Of a stretch of DNA of 64,000 bases, positions 9,470 to 18,837 are shown in pieces. Made by a program: the position numbers and the translations under genes. Where the stretch lies: positions 48,075 to 112,074 of the forward strand of contig CAYQOU010000004.1 of assembly GCA_964419255.1 (NCBI GenBank). Direction: 5' to 3'. Numbering within the stretch: the first letter of the stretch is position 1; every line of letters begins with the position of its first letter. The notes below the pieces were generated by a model that saw only the letters and a list, made by a program, of their open reading frames with translations, was not told the DNA's origin and searched no databases. Source of the DNA: CAZPHU01 sp964419255. GTDB lineage: Bacteria > Fibrobacterota > Chitinivibrionia > Chitinivibrionales > CAYFVL01.

Positions 9470-9913
9470 ATGTTATGTTGTTTTGAAAACCATTCTAAAG
9501 AGGCGTCAATCTGTAGCATAAGCGATTTTTCCATGTGTCGTTTTACATTACTGCACCTGTTCTTGATAATACTATGCGTATGCACCACGCATGACGAATC
9601 CTGTTACACCACCACTGCACAGGATTCAGTAAGTGGTTCAGAAAACCCTGCCATCACAATCCAGCATCTACGCGCCTGGGATACATGTAATATGCTGCTG
9701 GACTCGCTGGCATCGTTGTATCAGGATTCCTTTTCCACCGATAACCCACAGCTTCTTATCAGACGCCGGCAGTCTTTTACCAGCTTTCAGGACAGCATTT
9801 GTATTCGATGCGGTCTGCCGGATGGCTATGAACAGTATGTTTGGATCCTTAACCAAATCGGAAGCCCGAGATACAAACATATTCTTGATTCTTTGGAACT
9901 GCCCACCTATTAG
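9470..9913 (+). CDS. Small secreted or lipid-anchored protein, unknown
   Basis: Up to 147 residues. The ATG at 9533 is an attractive alternative start because it is followed directly by a signal-like stretch (MCRFTLLHLFLIILCVC) with a possible lipobox cysteine. The remainder (about 100 residues) contains DSLASLYQDSFS and a C-terminal helical region. No family is recognised. It is divergent from ksgA, with only about 20 bases between, so the promoters would have to lie inside either gene, which weakens the call. Confidence 0.5.
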   Translation: MLCCFENHSKEASICSISDFSMCRFTLLHLFLIILCVCTTHDESCYTTTAQDSVSGSENPAITIQHLRAWDTCNMLLDSLASLYQDSFSTDNPQLLIRRRQSFTSFQDSICIRCGLPDGYEQYVWILNQIGSPRYKHILDSLELPTY

Positions 9914-9976
9914 TTTATAGCTTAAAGCAGAGGGCTATTGATCGGCCCGACGCGACAGTCAGTTCTTTTCTCCGGA

Positions 9977-11593
9977 TCAAAAATAGAAACCACCGTATGC
10001 TTCCAGTCCGATCTTGCCATCCATGTAATACTTAAACTGAGATTGCGCTCGAAAACGTCCAAACGGATTAAAACTCCAGAGAAGACCAATGCTGCTGCTT
10101 TTCGTTGTTCCTTCACCCAAAAACTGTTTAGTAACAGAATCACTTCCTGCCTGAAATACATCCTCTACGTTTCCGCCGCGTGCCGTACTGTTTTTCCGGG
10201 TTCTTTCAAATTGTAATCCCAGTGTATTAAATTTATGCACGGCTATCTCGGCTCTGATCATCAAGGCATCACTGTTAGGCCCCAATTCAGCCCCAAGCGT
10301 GCTGCCGTAATGGGTGTACCTATGGCTGCCGCCAAAGAAATGCGTGTACACCCAGGGCTCTACGCGCGAATATTCGATAATTGTATGTATATCCCGACCC
10401 TTGAACATATTAAAATGCTCAAGTCCGATGGTAGCGGCCCATTTGTTTCCGAAATCATCACTAAAAAGCGTGAGCGGATTACTTATATCATCCAAAAACA
10501 TTTCACCATACATCCGAATCGCATAAGGAAGCTGCACCGACAAATCGAAGGAAATGGCTGCATTGTCTCTATCCCCTCCATAGTGCTCAGCAAAAGAGTA
10601 GGAAACGAAAGGTATCAGGTAAATCCATTCCAGATCCCGTTCCTGACCGTAGTATTCGGGATGCAGCGAATCTGTCTGAGCTTTCTCAGCTGTGCTTCCG
10701 TTGATAATGACCTCATTAAGGCCGATTGTTATCCTTTTGTCAAACAAGGCGGCCTGAAGCCGATGAGTATACACGAACTTTTTCTTATCTTTCTGCGTGC
10801 GAAGCTGCCCGACTGTCTGAAAATATTTAAGCACGGATAAATCAAGCGAGGCTCTGAAAAAGGTGATCGGTGGTGTATTTCCCGAAAATGTCAAGGGGTA
10901 AAACACTGCCGGCCCCTGCCGGATATAATCCACTGCGGTGCTGAGTTCCAGAAAAGATTTCCTGTAAACCACGCCCCCTCTCAAAATATCCGATGATCGG
11001 ATGTGACTGCTGTCGGCTCTTCCATAGAGATTATGCGCAAGCCCCTCATACGGCTGATACATGGACGGTCTGAACACCGTATCACTTCGTGCCTCAGTCC
11101 AAACATCAATCTGGGAGTAAAAGCTGAAATTGCCGATAGAGCCGGTAAATTCGGGACGAAGAATGCCTCTGCCCCTGAACTCAGCTTCCGAATCTGAAAG
11201 AAACGGTGAAATATCACCAATCAACGAAAGCCCCAAATGTACCTGTGTCTTCTGTTTTTCATGATACCAGGAAAACAGCTTGCTCTCGCCCGAGGCATGT
11301 TTTTTGAGTCGATCGAGCATAAGGGCTTCCTGTTTGCTTAGATCGCCTTTTTGCCGCAGGGAATCAGCCTTGTGCAGGAATTTCATCACGACAGAGGCTG
11401 TCATCGGTTTTATCCAATATTCCGGCGGAAGATTAAGCGAATGTTTACCCACCAATTGCCGGATGTAGGTGTCCAGAAGCTCATCATAGACTAGATTGGG
11501 TGCATAATCATCACCGGCTGCACCTGAAATCAGCAGAAACATGCCAAAAAACACTGCCGGAAGATAGAAGGGTTTATGAACTTTATTCCCCAT
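9977..11593 (-). CDS. Wzi-like capsule assembly / outer-membrane barrel protein
   Basis: 538 residues with a signal peptide of about 27 residues, a short helical N-terminal region, and a long series of predicted beta strands ending in aromatic residues (final residues YGGFYF). The general pattern, with motifs such as RGGVVYRKSFLELSTAVDY, resembles the capsule-assembly Wzi family, which holds capsular polysaccharide at the cell surface. The first codons overlap the end of the upstream TPR gene by 11 bases, implying translational coupling. A role with the glycosyltransferase and flippase at 2.6-5.5 kb is plausible but inferred. Confidence 0.65.
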   Translation of the reverse strand: MGNKVHKPFYLPAVFFGMFLLISGAAGDDYAPNLVYDELLDTYIRQLVGKHSLNLPPEYWIKPMTASVVMKFLHKADSLRQKGDLSKQEALMLDRLKKHASGESKLFSWYHEKQKTQVHLGLSLIGDISPFLSDSEAEFRGRGILRPEFTGSIGNFSFYSQIDVWTEARSDTVFRPSMYQPYEGLAHNLYGRADSSHIRSSDILRGGVVYRKSFLELSTAVDYIRQGPAVFYPLTFSGNTPPITFFRASLDLSVLKYFQTVGQLRTQKDKKKFVYTHRLQAALFDKRITIGLNEVIINGSTAEKAQTDSLHPEYYGQERDLEWIYLIPFVSYSFAEHYGGDRDNAAISFDLSVQLPYAIRMYGEMFLDDISNPLTLFSDDFGNKWAATIGLEHFNMFKGRDIHTIIEYSRVEPWVYTHFFGGSHRYTHYGSTLGAELGPNSDALMIRAEIAVHKFNTLGLQFERTRKNSTARGGNVEDVFQAGSDSVTKQFLGEGTTKSSSIGLLWSFNPFGRFRAQSQFKYYMDGKIGLEAYGGFYF

Positions 11594-12590
11594 ACCTTTT
11601 ATAATCCTTTAAAATATTCTTTAGATAATCGGAATGCTGCTGAACATATCCAATCTGGCGATATGAAGACGGCACTTTACAGTTCAATGCTTTCCGAGCT
11701 GTCTGGTAGCAGGAGGTATAGTCTTTTTTCTTTTCGTAGCTCTGCGCGACAATCTGGTAACCGGACAGCAGATCAGACCAGTTAACCGGTTTTCTTTTCT
11801 CCGATAAACCACAGAGCTTCTCCGCCACCGCAATCGCCTTATCATATCTCCCGGTCCATAACGCTATCCGAGCCCGTATTCGCAGGAAAATAGTATTGTT
11901 CGGATAATCAGTAAGAACCGAGGCGACAATAGAATCGGCAGCTCCAAATTCCTTCCTGTCGATAAGTATCCAGGCAAGGGTATTTTTGGCGGCATAATTA
12001 TAGGGGAACCTAGCCTGGGTTGCTCTTTTGATATCCCTGAGTCCCTCGTCCGATTTATCACCCAGAAATGGTATCCATTTGAGGTTTTGGCTCAAATAAT
12101 AATTAAATACCCCCACTCCCAGGTATGCCGCATAAAAGTCGGGAGCCTCCGATTTGACTTTTTTCAGATATGAAACAGATTCCAACGCATCCTTCACCGC
12201 TCCAATCCAGTTACCAGTTTTCGCTTTTATTATGCCTTTGCCGCCGCAGATATTACCAATGTAGAACAGGTTTTTAATATCTTTCGATTTCGACTCTTTT
12301 CTTTCAAACACACCAAGAATACTGTCAGCCAATCGAAGAAACTCTTCGCCATGAATGGTATAGGACTCATAATCCAGCAACTCCGTCTGCTCGACAGTCG
12401 CCAGAAGATATAAGGCATCCGAGTTGTCTCTGTCGATCGATAATGCAGTGTTCAGATATCGCCGAGCCTCATCATATTCTTGCCTTACCAGACTTACCAT
12501 GGCGGAATCGATAACCGCGTCCAGTTTCGTAATCGGATATGTACACGTGTACAGTAAAAGAATTGAAATGATTAATCTTACAAGGGTCAT
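11583..12590 (-). CDS. Periplasmic TPR protein
   Basis: 335 residues. A hydrophobic N-terminus of about 18 residues is followed by tetratricopeptide repeats, for example YDEARRYLNTALSIDRDNSDALY near residue 39 and later TDYPNNTIFLRIRARIALWTGRYDKA-type units. TPRs serve as protein-protein scaffolds. The gene is upstream of, and overlaps by 11 bases, the Wzi-like barrel gene, so it may help assemble or scaffold that surface system. No specific family name is recognised. Confidence 0.72.
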   Translation of the reverse strand: MTLVRLIISILLLYTCTYPITKLDAVIDSAMVSLVRQEYDEARRYLNTALSIDRDNSDALYLLATVEQTELLDYESYTIHGEEFLRLADSILGVFERKESKSKDIKNLFYIGNICGGKGIIKAKTGNWIGAVKDALESVSYLKKVKSEAPDFYAAYLGVGVFNYYLSQNLKWIPFLGDKSDEGLRDIKRATQARFPYNYAAKNTLAWILIDRKEFGAADSIVASVLTDYPNNTIFLRIRARIALWTGRYDKAIAVAEKLCGLSEKRKPVNWSDLLSGYQIVAQSYEKKKDYTSCYQTARKALNCKVPSSYRQIGYVQQHSDYLKNILKDYKRYGE

Positions 12591-12811
12591 AATGCACTAA
12601 GTGTTTAGATTCGGATAAAAGAGGGAAAATAATCTTCCAAGGAGCGGTAGAAAAAAAGCCTCCATTAAAAATAGCCTCTGACAGCGGTAGTTTTCAAAGA
12701 AAGAAGCAGCTGAAACGCTCACAGAAAGATTTGTGTGAGAAGGTGTATAGACATGCTACAGGCAAAAATGATCGAAGTGCCACAAGGTTTTGAAACTGAA
12801 AACCAGTAGGA

Positions 12812-13147
12812 TTATACCATAAAAACAAACAGAAAGTACAGGAATAGAACCAGTGCGATAACGCCGATACCCACAAGAAAGGGAGACCTGAATAATTGGA
12901 CGGCAGACAGGATGTTAAGCTGTTTGTTCAGGTCGTTTGAATCTTTAAGGATGTGCTGCCGCAGAGAGGCGGGAATCTCCTCCTCGGGCATGCTGATGAA
13001 TGCTTCTTTTATTTCCTGAAAGTCACTAATGGCCTCGGAGCATTCCTCACACAGGTGTGCATGCTCCTGAATATCTTCTTTGCCGGCAGCCAGCACATGC
13101 TCAATCAGCGCCTCTTCCGTAGGGTGTTTGAGTAGAGAATTATTCAT
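12812..13147 (-). CDS. Putative zinc-binding anti-sigma factor with one membrane helix
   Basis: 111 residues. The N-terminal half contains the anti-sigma zinc motif H-x3-C-x2-C (HAHLCEEC near residues 29-36). The C-terminal end is a single membrane helix (PFLVGIGVIALVLFLYFLFV). The first codons overlap the end of the ECF sigma gene by 8 bases, the usual sigma/anti-sigma arrangement. It would hold the sigma factor at the inner membrane until an unknown signal releases it. The periplasmic part is almost absent, so the signal is probably cytoplasmic or membrane-borne. Confidence 0.75.
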   Translation of the reverse strand: MNNSLLKHPTEEALIEHVLAAGKEDIQEHAHLCEECSEAISDFQEIKEAFISMPEEEIPASLRQHILKDSNDLNKQLNILSAVQLFRSPFLVGIGVIALVLFLYFLFVFMV

Positions 13148-13625
13148 ATCTGAATTCCTTTGTAAGACTTTTCCGTAACTTCTTCAACGCACGAAATGCC
13201 TTAACTCGTACAGCCGCTTCCGACGAACCAACGATTTCGGCGACCTCCTTATAACCATGCCCCATCCGCAGGTGAAGGAAAAGGATGCTTCGCTCCTCTT
13301 CTTTCAGCTTGTCCAGCAGCTCCCAGATGAATTTTTTTTCCTGCCCGGCAGCCGAATATAGAGGGATTTCGTTTTTATACTGGAGTCGGAACCGAACGGA
13401 ACGTGACTGCCTGCGGAAAAAGTCGATGCAGAGATTTCGACTGATTCGCAGCAGCCAGCTTTCCGCCTGGTTGAGGTCTCGGGGAGCATCCGATTGCCAG
13501 GCTTTGGTAAAGGCCATCTGCACGATATCCTCGCACGCTTCCCGATTGCGCACCATCCAGAGAACAAAGTTGTAAACCTTTTTGGCACTGTGATCATATA
13601 GTTCTCTGAATTGGCTTTTATCCAC
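13140..13625 (-). CDS. ECF-type RNA polymerase sigma factor
   Basis: About 161 residues from GTG at 13625, chosen because GGGAG lies about 6 bases upstream. The frame stays open to 13745, but the extra 40 residues do not look like sigma factor. Region 2 is visible (FRELYDHSAKKVYNFVLWMV, then EDIVQMAFTKAW and ESWLLRISRNLCIDFFRR), as is region 4 (EEERSILFLHLRMGHGYKEVAEI and SSEAAVRVKAFRALKKLRK). It should direct RNA polymerase to a small regulon under control of the overlapping anti-sigma gene. Confidence 0.85.
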   Translation of the reverse strand: MDKSQFRELYDHSAKKVYNFVLWMVRNREACEDIVQMAFTKAWQSDAPRDLNQAESWLLRISRNLCIDFFRRQSRSVRFRLQYKNEIPLYSAAGQEKKFIWELLDKLKEEERSILFLHLRMGHGYKEVAEIVGSSEAAVRVKAFRALKKLRKSLTKEFRYE

Positions 13626-13776
13626 GCAATCTCCCGAAACTCGTCTGAATAAAACGAACTTTGACATCTGAAAAGACGAATGGAAACCGGAATTCGTTAC
13701 ATTTTTTGGGAGGATTATGCCAAGATGTCGGATAATTCCCCCCAAATAGACGAATATCAGTTATTTATAATGGAAT

Positions 13777-14805
13777 TCAGATACAGTCGGCTATATCGTA
13801 GAGAAGTTTTTCGCTTTCTTCCCACCCCAGACATGGATCGGTGATCGATTGACCGTATACGTTTCCTTCCGGATCCTGTTTTCCTTCTGCGATGTAGCTT
13901 TCGATCATCAACCCGCGGATTAGCAGTTTTAAGGATTGAGAATGGTTTCGGCTACGAAGAACCTCCAGAGCGATTCGAGGCTGCTGCTTGTACTTCTTGG
14001 CGGAATTGTCATGGTTTGTATCCACAATGATGAGGGGATTTTGCAGATCCCTCTTCTCATAAGACTCGGCGAGCCGCACCAGATCGTCATAGTGGTAGTT
14101 GGGTATTGTCTGGCCATATTGATTGATTGATCCGCGAAGAATCGCATGTGCAAATGGATTGCCCCGAGTCTGAACCTCCCACCCGTTATACACAAAGATA
14201 TGAGAGTGCTGAGCAGCTTTAATTGAGTTTAGCAAAACGCCCTGATCGCCGCTGGTGGGGTTTTTCATACCCACGGGTATATTGAGGCCACTGGCGGTAA
14301 GGCGATGCTGCTGGTTTTCGACCGAACGGGCTCCGATTGCAACATAGCTGAGAACATCCTCCAGATAGGGATGATTTCCCGGATACAACATCTCATCCGC
14401 GCCTGAAAGGTTACTTTCGCGAAGCGAACGCAGGTGCATCTGGCGAATGACACGAATACCTTCCGACACATTGGGCTTTGCTCGATGATCCGGCTGATGA
14501 AGCATCCCTTTATACCCCTGACCGGTTGTGCGTGGTTTGTTGGTATAAATACGCGGGATAATGATAAGCTTATCGGCGGTCTTCTCCTGGACTCTGGCCA
14601 GACGGTTCACGTAGTCGATAACCGCGTCCTCATCGTGGGCGGAACAAGGGCCGATGATAACCAGAAACTTGTCACTTTTCTTCTCGAAAACAGCCTTTAT
14701 CTGTTCATCACGCTGATTTTTTATCTTTTTGAGCCCTTCATCAATCGGCTGATCGGCCAGGATTTCTTCTACTTTGGGAATTTTTCTGACATAAGACACG
14801 TTCAT
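13777..14805 (-). CDS. 3-deoxy-7-phosphoheptulonate (DAHP) synthase, class I
   Basis: Condenses phosphoenolpyruvate with erythrose 4-phosphate in the first step of the shikimate pathway. 342 residues, close to AroF/AroG/AroH. Conserved stretches include IIGPCSAHDEDA, PRTTGQGYKG, the GARSVENQQHR segment, GMKNPTSG and IVDTNHDNSAKK. Which isoenzyme it corresponds to, and hence its feedback inhibitor, cannot be told. It appears to be a single-gene unit; a GGAG sits about 11 bases before the ATG. Confidence 0.93.
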   Translation of the reverse strand: MNVSYVRKIPKVEEILADQPIDEGLKKIKNQRDEQIKAVFEKKSDKFLVIIGPCSAHDEDAVIDYVNRLARVQEKTADKLIIIPRIYTNKPRTTGQGYKGMLHQPDHRAKPNVSEGIRVIRQMHLRSLRESNLSGADEMLYPGNHPYLEDVLSYVAIGARSVENQQHRLTASGLNIPVGMKNPTSGDQGVLLNSIKAAQHSHIFVYNGWEVQTRGNPFAHAILRGSINQYGQTIPNYHYDDLVRLAESYEKRDLQNPLIIVDTNHDNSAKKYKQQPRIALEVLRSRNHSQSLKLLIRGLMIESYIAEGKQDPEGNVYGQSITDPCLGWEESEKLLYDIADCI

Positions 14806-15025
14806 GAGACATACACTCCGGGTAGCAACAACTTGAAAATATTATCATGTAAGAGTACATAAAATAGTGTAATGCTTAACGGGAAGGTCATAATTTGCGA
14901 TAATTTAACAGTAACCTCATCATATTACGTTTTTAGGCGGGTGAATCGGGTGACTTAGGGAACAAAACAGCAATGCGACCCGGACAGGCTGCGGTCTGCG
15001 GCAAAATTATGCCCCAAGAGGTAGT

Positions 15026-15059
15026 GTGAATCGCCGCGAGATAATCTCTCGATTCAGGT
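15026..15059 (+). repeat. Dispersed 34-bp repeat, copy 1
   Basis: Member of an intergenic family with a fixed layout: GAATCG, 8 bases (consensus ccgcgaga), GAATCG, 2 bases, CGATTC, then AGGT. Here the hexamers read GAATCG, TAATCT and CGATTC, followed by AGGT. It lies directly after the stop codon of the minus-strand glycosyltransferase. Confidence 0.75.
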
Positions 15060-15060
15060 A

Positions 15061-16116
15061 CTACTCAGCCTCTTGAAAGATTACATCATACACCTGTTCA
15101 TACGATCGCACCATCGCCTCCCGCGAAAAGAACTGTTCGACTCGCTTGCGGCAGGCAGATCGGTCTATTTTAGGAATGAGCGACAATTTCTCCACCGCCT
15201 CATCCACACTGCATACCAGAAAGCCGGTGATGCCATCGCCTATCACCTCACGACAGGAGCCGTTGTCCAGAGCTATAACAGGAACACCGCCGGCGTTTGC
15301 TTCCGCCATTACAAGACCGAAACGTTCGGGTAGCTCGTTGAGATGCAGCAGTGCAAAGGCGCCGGAGAAAAGCTCATTGCGCTGCCGTGGACCAACCGCG
15401 CCCACATACACGATCTGTTTGTCATCGATCCAGGGGGCAACCATCTCATCGAAATAGTTCTTGTCCTGAATGATTCCGGCAATCAGCAGCCTTCTCCCCG
15501 ATTTGAGCGCAACCTCGATCGCCAGATGTGTCCCCTTGTCCGGATGGATGCGGCCGAGGAAAACCAGATCATCGCCACCCGCCGGATGGTATGTATGCAG
15601 CGAAAGATCGATACCATTATAGATGGTTGCAAGATAGTTGATATTGGGATCTCGGTCGGCATCACTAATCGATACATAGTAAACATTATCATATTTGTAG
15701 TAGACCGGAAGTATTTGCGGGGATGAAAAGCCGTGCACGGTGGTCAACACCGGCGTTTTAACGAACTTGCTGTATGTCAGGGCCATAAAATCGTAGTGGC
15801 AGTGAAGCAGATCAAATTCATGAGCCTGCTCGAAAAATTCGCTGATATGCAGGTACTCGCACACCTTGGGATCAAGCAACGGGTTTTCTTCATACCCATG
15901 ACTTATAACTGATCTCAATTTGGCCTGTGTAATCGAGTCTTTTGTAGCAAACAGAGTCACATCCCAGCCGTTTTCAACCAACCCCTCCGTAATGTTACTC
16001 GCCACCGTTTCCCACGCACCGTATTTTCTGGGCGGTGTCCGCCAGGCAACCGGCGAAAGCATGCCGATACGTTTGCCGGCATGTTTATAAGCGTAAGGAC
16101 TTTTTGATACTGCCAT
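15061..16116 (-). CDS. Glycosyltransferase family 4
   Basis: About 351 residues from ATG at 16116, preferred because AAGG lies 8-9 bases upstream; GTG 16125 and ATG 16122 are alternatives. GT-B fold: the N-terminal glycine/proline-rich loop SPVAWRTPPRKYGAWE, the domain junction DDLVFLGRIHPDKGTHLA, and the E-x7-E-type motif in ERFGLVMAEANAGGVP. The N-terminal sequence is like transferases often found beside compatible-solute or sugar-storage genes, but the acceptor is not evident. Not obviously linked to neighbouring genes. Confidence 0.87.
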   Translation of the reverse strand: MAVSKSPYAYKHAGKRIGMLSPVAWRTPPRKYGAWETVASNITEGLVENGWDVTLFATKDSITQAKLRSVISHGYEENPLLDPKVCEYLHISEFFEQAHEFDLLHCHYDFMALTYSKFVKTPVLTTVHGFSSPQILPVYYKYDNVYYVSISDADRDPNINYLATIYNGIDLSLHTYHPAGGDDLVFLGRIHPDKGTHLAIEVALKSGRRLLIAGIIQDKNYFDEMVAPWIDDKQIVYVGAVGPRQRNELFSGAFALLHLNELPERFGLVMAEANAGGVPVIALDNGSCREVIGDGITGFLVCSVDEAVEKLSLIPKIDRSACRKRVEQFFSREAMVRSYEQVYDVIFQEAE

Positions 16117-16235
16117 AATCATCACCTTTTTGTGAGTACAAAAGTCTTTGCATCAATGAACGCCCGCACCGAACTTTAAGAAAATAGTGTATTTTCAATT
16201 ACAACCGGATATCCTAAAGAGACAATTTTGTATCT

Positions 16236-16264
16236 TTGACAAATACCTGAATTGTGCGAATCAT
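16236..16264 (+). promoter_or_regulatory. Candidate sigma-70 promoter of bioD
   Basis: A perfect -35 box TTGACA at 16236-16241 is followed after 17 bases by AATCAT (4 of 6 matches to TATAAT) at 16259-16264. The -10 box overlaps the degenerate repeat copy at 16256-16289, about 50 bases upstream of bioD. Spacing is ideal, but the -10 is weak. Confidence 0.45.
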
Positions 16265-16289
16265 CCAATCAAAACCGCTCAACTCAGGA
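16256..16289 (+). repeat. Dispersed 34-bp repeat, degenerate copy upstream of bioD
   Basis: Same spacing as the family (6+8+6+2+6+4) with diverged hexamers: GAATCA, AAACCG, CAACTC, then AGGA. The exact conservation of spacing and of the outer ends is why it is counted as a copy. Confidence 0.45.
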
Positions 16290-16315
16290 AATGATTTATC
16301 ATACGGACTTTAGTA

Positions 16316-17005
16316 ATGAGACCAGGTTTTTTTATCACCGGAACGGATACGGATATTGGCAAAACGTACGTCAGCAGACAGCTTGCCGATACATTTGCCA
16401 AATTTCTATCCGTCACCTATGCAAAACCAATCCAGACCGGCTGTAAAAAGAACAACGACGGTAAGCTTCTTGCACCCGATTTCGACTATGTTATTGCCGG
16501 AGATGCCCGGATGACGGCATCATACGAAAAACACGTGCCATACCGATACGAACCCGCCTGTTCGCCCCATCTGGCGGCACGTCTGGCCGGCGAAAAAATT
16601 CAAATAGAACCGATCGTTGAGGCGATGCAAACCGTATCGGACGGAGCAGACTGTACGCTTGTCGAAGGAGCCGGGGGGCTACTGGTTCCGCTCAACGATT
16701 CGCACTACATGCTGGATCTGATCGTGGCTCTGAGCCTTCCCGTGATCCTGGTTACTTCACCGAAACTGGGAACGCTGAATCACACATTTCTCAGCTATAA
16801 GGCTCTTATCGAACGAAATATTCCGGTTGCCGCGATTGTATACAACCAGATGGTTTCGGCCGTCTGCGATTATATTTTTGAGGACAACCGTCACACTATT
16901 GAAGAAACTATCGCTCCTACTCCGCTGTTTTATATTGGCAACAATGATTCTTTTTCCCAGCATCTGCTGGAGTTTTGTCATCATCTCGCCAGAAAATTTT
17001 TATGA
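16316..17005 (+). CDS. bioD: Dethiobiotin synthetase
   Basis: ATP-dependent carboxylation and ring closure of 7,8-diaminopelargonate to dethiobiotin, the penultimate step of biotin synthesis. 229 residues, usual length. The P-loop FFITGTDTDIGKTYV is at the N-terminus, with YAKPIQTG (substrate contact), the VEGAGGLLVPL motif and the SPKLGTLNH segment characteristic of BioD. It starts a run bioD-bioF-bioG. No clear ribosome-binding site is seen. Confidence 0.95.
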   Translation: MRPGFFITGTDTDIGKTYVSRQLADTFAKFLSVTYAKPIQTGCKKNNDGKLLAPDFDYVIAGDARMTASYEKHVPYRYEPACSPHLAARLAGEKIQIEPIVEAMQTVSDGADCTLVEGAGGLLVPLNDSHYMLDLIVALSLPVILVTSPKLGTLNHTFLSYKALIERNIPVAAIVYNQMVSAVCDYIFEDNRHTIEETIAPTPLFYIGNNDSFSQHLLEFCHHLARKFL

Positions 17006-17023
17006 ATATTCGGGAATAGTTCG

Positions 17024-18163
17024 ATGAAGAAGCCACTAATCTATGACAGACTGGAGCAAAAGCTCGAGGATACCGTAAAAAGCAGCCGATTCCGCTCTCT
17101 TGCTCAGGTGAGGCGGTTTCCAATAGACCTCTCGACCAACAGCTATCTTGCCATTGAGGAGTGTGAGGAGGTACACGAAGAGGCGATGCGGTTATTGGAT
17201 GGGGACCTGACCGGAAACCTGGCCTCACGGCTGATCGGCTCTCGCAGCAGCCTCTATAAACTGCTTGAGCAGGAGCTGGCCAACTGGAAGCAGACCGAGG
17301 CAGCGCTTCTTTTCAACAGCGGCTATGCCGCTAATCTGGGAATCCTTCAGGCGCTATCCTCCAGAAATACGGTTGTTTTTTCCGACCGCCTCAACCACGC
17401 ATCCATCGTGGATGGAATCCGGCTTTCGGGTGCGCAAATGGTACGGTATCGTCATTGTGATATGGATGATCTCTCAACCAGATTAGGCGAAAATTCGGCA
17501 AAAGAGAAAATTATCATCACCGATTCGGTATTCAGCATGGATGGCGATCTGGCGCCACTGCCAGCCCTTTGTGATCTGGCTTGCCGATTCGGGGCCCTGG
17601 TGATAGTGGATGAGGCCCATGCAGGCGGTATTTTCGGCGAACGGAGAAGCGGGCTGGTTGAGCAGTGCGGGGTTGAAGATGCGGTGGACGTGCGCGTGGG
17701 TACCCTGAGTAAAGCAGTGGGTGGTCTGGGCGGTTTTTTCGCCGGAAGCCGCTTTCTGTACGATTATCTGGTTAATACCGCCCGGAGTCTCATCTACTCC
17801 ACTGCACTCCCCCACTCGGTTCTGGCGTTCGATCTTGCCGCGATCCGCTACATCCGAACTCATCCTAACCTGGGTACAGAACTATTGCAAAAAGCGGATG
17901 ATTTACGGGAAAAAATCGGTCGGTTGGGATTCAATACATTGAATTCTACGACGCAAATCGTTCCCTGTATAATCGGGGATGATAAAAAAGCCTTGGAGCT
18001 GTCAAATGCGTTAAGGGAAAAAGGTATCAAGGTACCATCGATTCGTCCGCCGACGGTTCCAAAAGGAACATCACGCCTGCGATTTTCGGTGCATAACGGA
18101 ATGAAAGCTGATCAGGTGGAGGCTATTGTAGATGTCTTGAAAGAATGGAAAAAGCGCATATGA
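17024..18163 (+). CDS. bioF: 8-amino-7-oxononanoate synthase (BioF)
   Basis: PLP-dependent condensation of pimeloyl thioester with alanine. 379 residues, full length. Seen are LASRLIGSR (substrate loop), the IVDEAHAGGIFG motif binding the cofactor, and TLSKAVGGLGGF with the PLP-binding lysine. Related alpha-oxoamine synthases (for example glycine C-acetyltransferase) share these features; the biotin context settles the call. It starts 18 bases after bioD and overlaps the next gene by 4 bases (ATGA). Confidence 0.93.
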   Translation: MKKPLIYDRLEQKLEDTVKSSRFRSLAQVRRFPIDLSTNSYLAIEECEEVHEEAMRLLDGDLTGNLASRLIGSRSSLYKLLEQELANWKQTEAALLFNSGYAANLGILQALSSRNTVVFSDRLNHASIVDGIRLSGAQMVRYRHCDMDDLSTRLGENSAKEKIIITDSVFSMDGDLAPLPALCDLACRFGALVIVDEAHAGGIFGERRSGLVEQCGVEDAVDVRVGTLSKAVGGLGGFFAGSRFLYDYLVNTARSLIYSTALPHSVLAFDLAAIRYIRTHPNLGTELLQKADDLREKIGRLGFNTLNSTTQIVPCIIGDDKKALELSNALREKGIKVPSIRPPTVPKGTSRLRFSVHNGMKADQVEAIVDVLKEWKKRI

Positions 18164-18837
18164 ATACAGAAACTCTTGTTCTGGGTGGATGGGCATGCCC
18201 ACCCTCGATTCTCAAGCCTCTATTCGGTGATTGTAGATACATCGACATCAACTATTATGCGACTAGATTGATCGAATCGGGCTCGCTGGTGTATAACTGG
18301 CCGGAAAAATTGATTGATGCCATGGATCCCCCCTGCGGGGCGATAACCACACTGGTAGGGTGGTCCACCGGAGCGATAATGGCCCTGGGACTCGCACCGA
18401 TTCTCCATCCATCCAGGACTATACTCTTGTCGGCAACACGCTCTTTCTGTCGCAGAGATGATTTTCGCTTCGGAATGCCGGAGAAAATGGTGCGCGGAAT
18501 GATACAGGGACTAAAAAGCGATAGAGAAAAGACACTGGGGCAGTTTTTCCGAAACTGCGGTTTCAAACCTCCCTACCCTGACACAACCGCCTACACCACT
18601 CAACAGCTAAGCGATGGACTCGTCCTGTTGACTCAAATCTCCCTACCCCTTTCGGATTTATGTCATTACGATGAACCGCCTCTTTTGCTCCATGGTAAGG
18701 ATGATCGTATCATCCCGTGCAAAGCCGGAGAAAAGCTCGGAGAGCAATTAAAAGCTCCATTCAAATGTTTCCAGGGGGGACACGCATTCTTTCTCGAGGA
18801 AAATGCAATAGAAGAAATATCCAATTTGAATACCTGA
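18160..18837 (+). CDS. BioG/BioH-like alpha/beta hydrolase (pimeloyl-ACP methyl ester esterase role)
   Basis: About 225 residues from the ATG that overlaps the bioF stop (ATGA at 18160-18163). Alpha/beta-hydrolase features: the nucleophile elbow GWSTG with the serine, HGKDDRIIP carrying the acidic residue, and the final histidine in GGHAFF. Position directly after bioF and translational coupling argue that it releases pimeloyl-ACP from its methyl ester, like BioG or BioH. The exact subfamily cannot be fixed by eye. After its TGA the same frame remains open into a decayed gene. Confidence 0.8.
   Translation: MNTETLVLGGWACPPSILKPLFGDCRYIDINYYATRLIESGSLVYNWPEKLIDAMDPPCGAITTLVGWSTGAIMALGLAPILHPSRTILLSATRSFCRRDDFRFGMPEKMVRGMIQGLKSDREKTLGQFFRNCGFKPPYPDTTAYTTQQLSDGLVLLTQISLPLSDLCHYDEPPLLLHGKDDRIIPCKAGEKLGEQLKAPFKCFQGGHAFFLEENAIEEISNLNT

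Noticed and set aside
14938..14965. GAATCG match near the DAHP synthase promoter
   Set aside because: Only one hexamer is present and the spacing to the next similar bases does not fit the repeat family.
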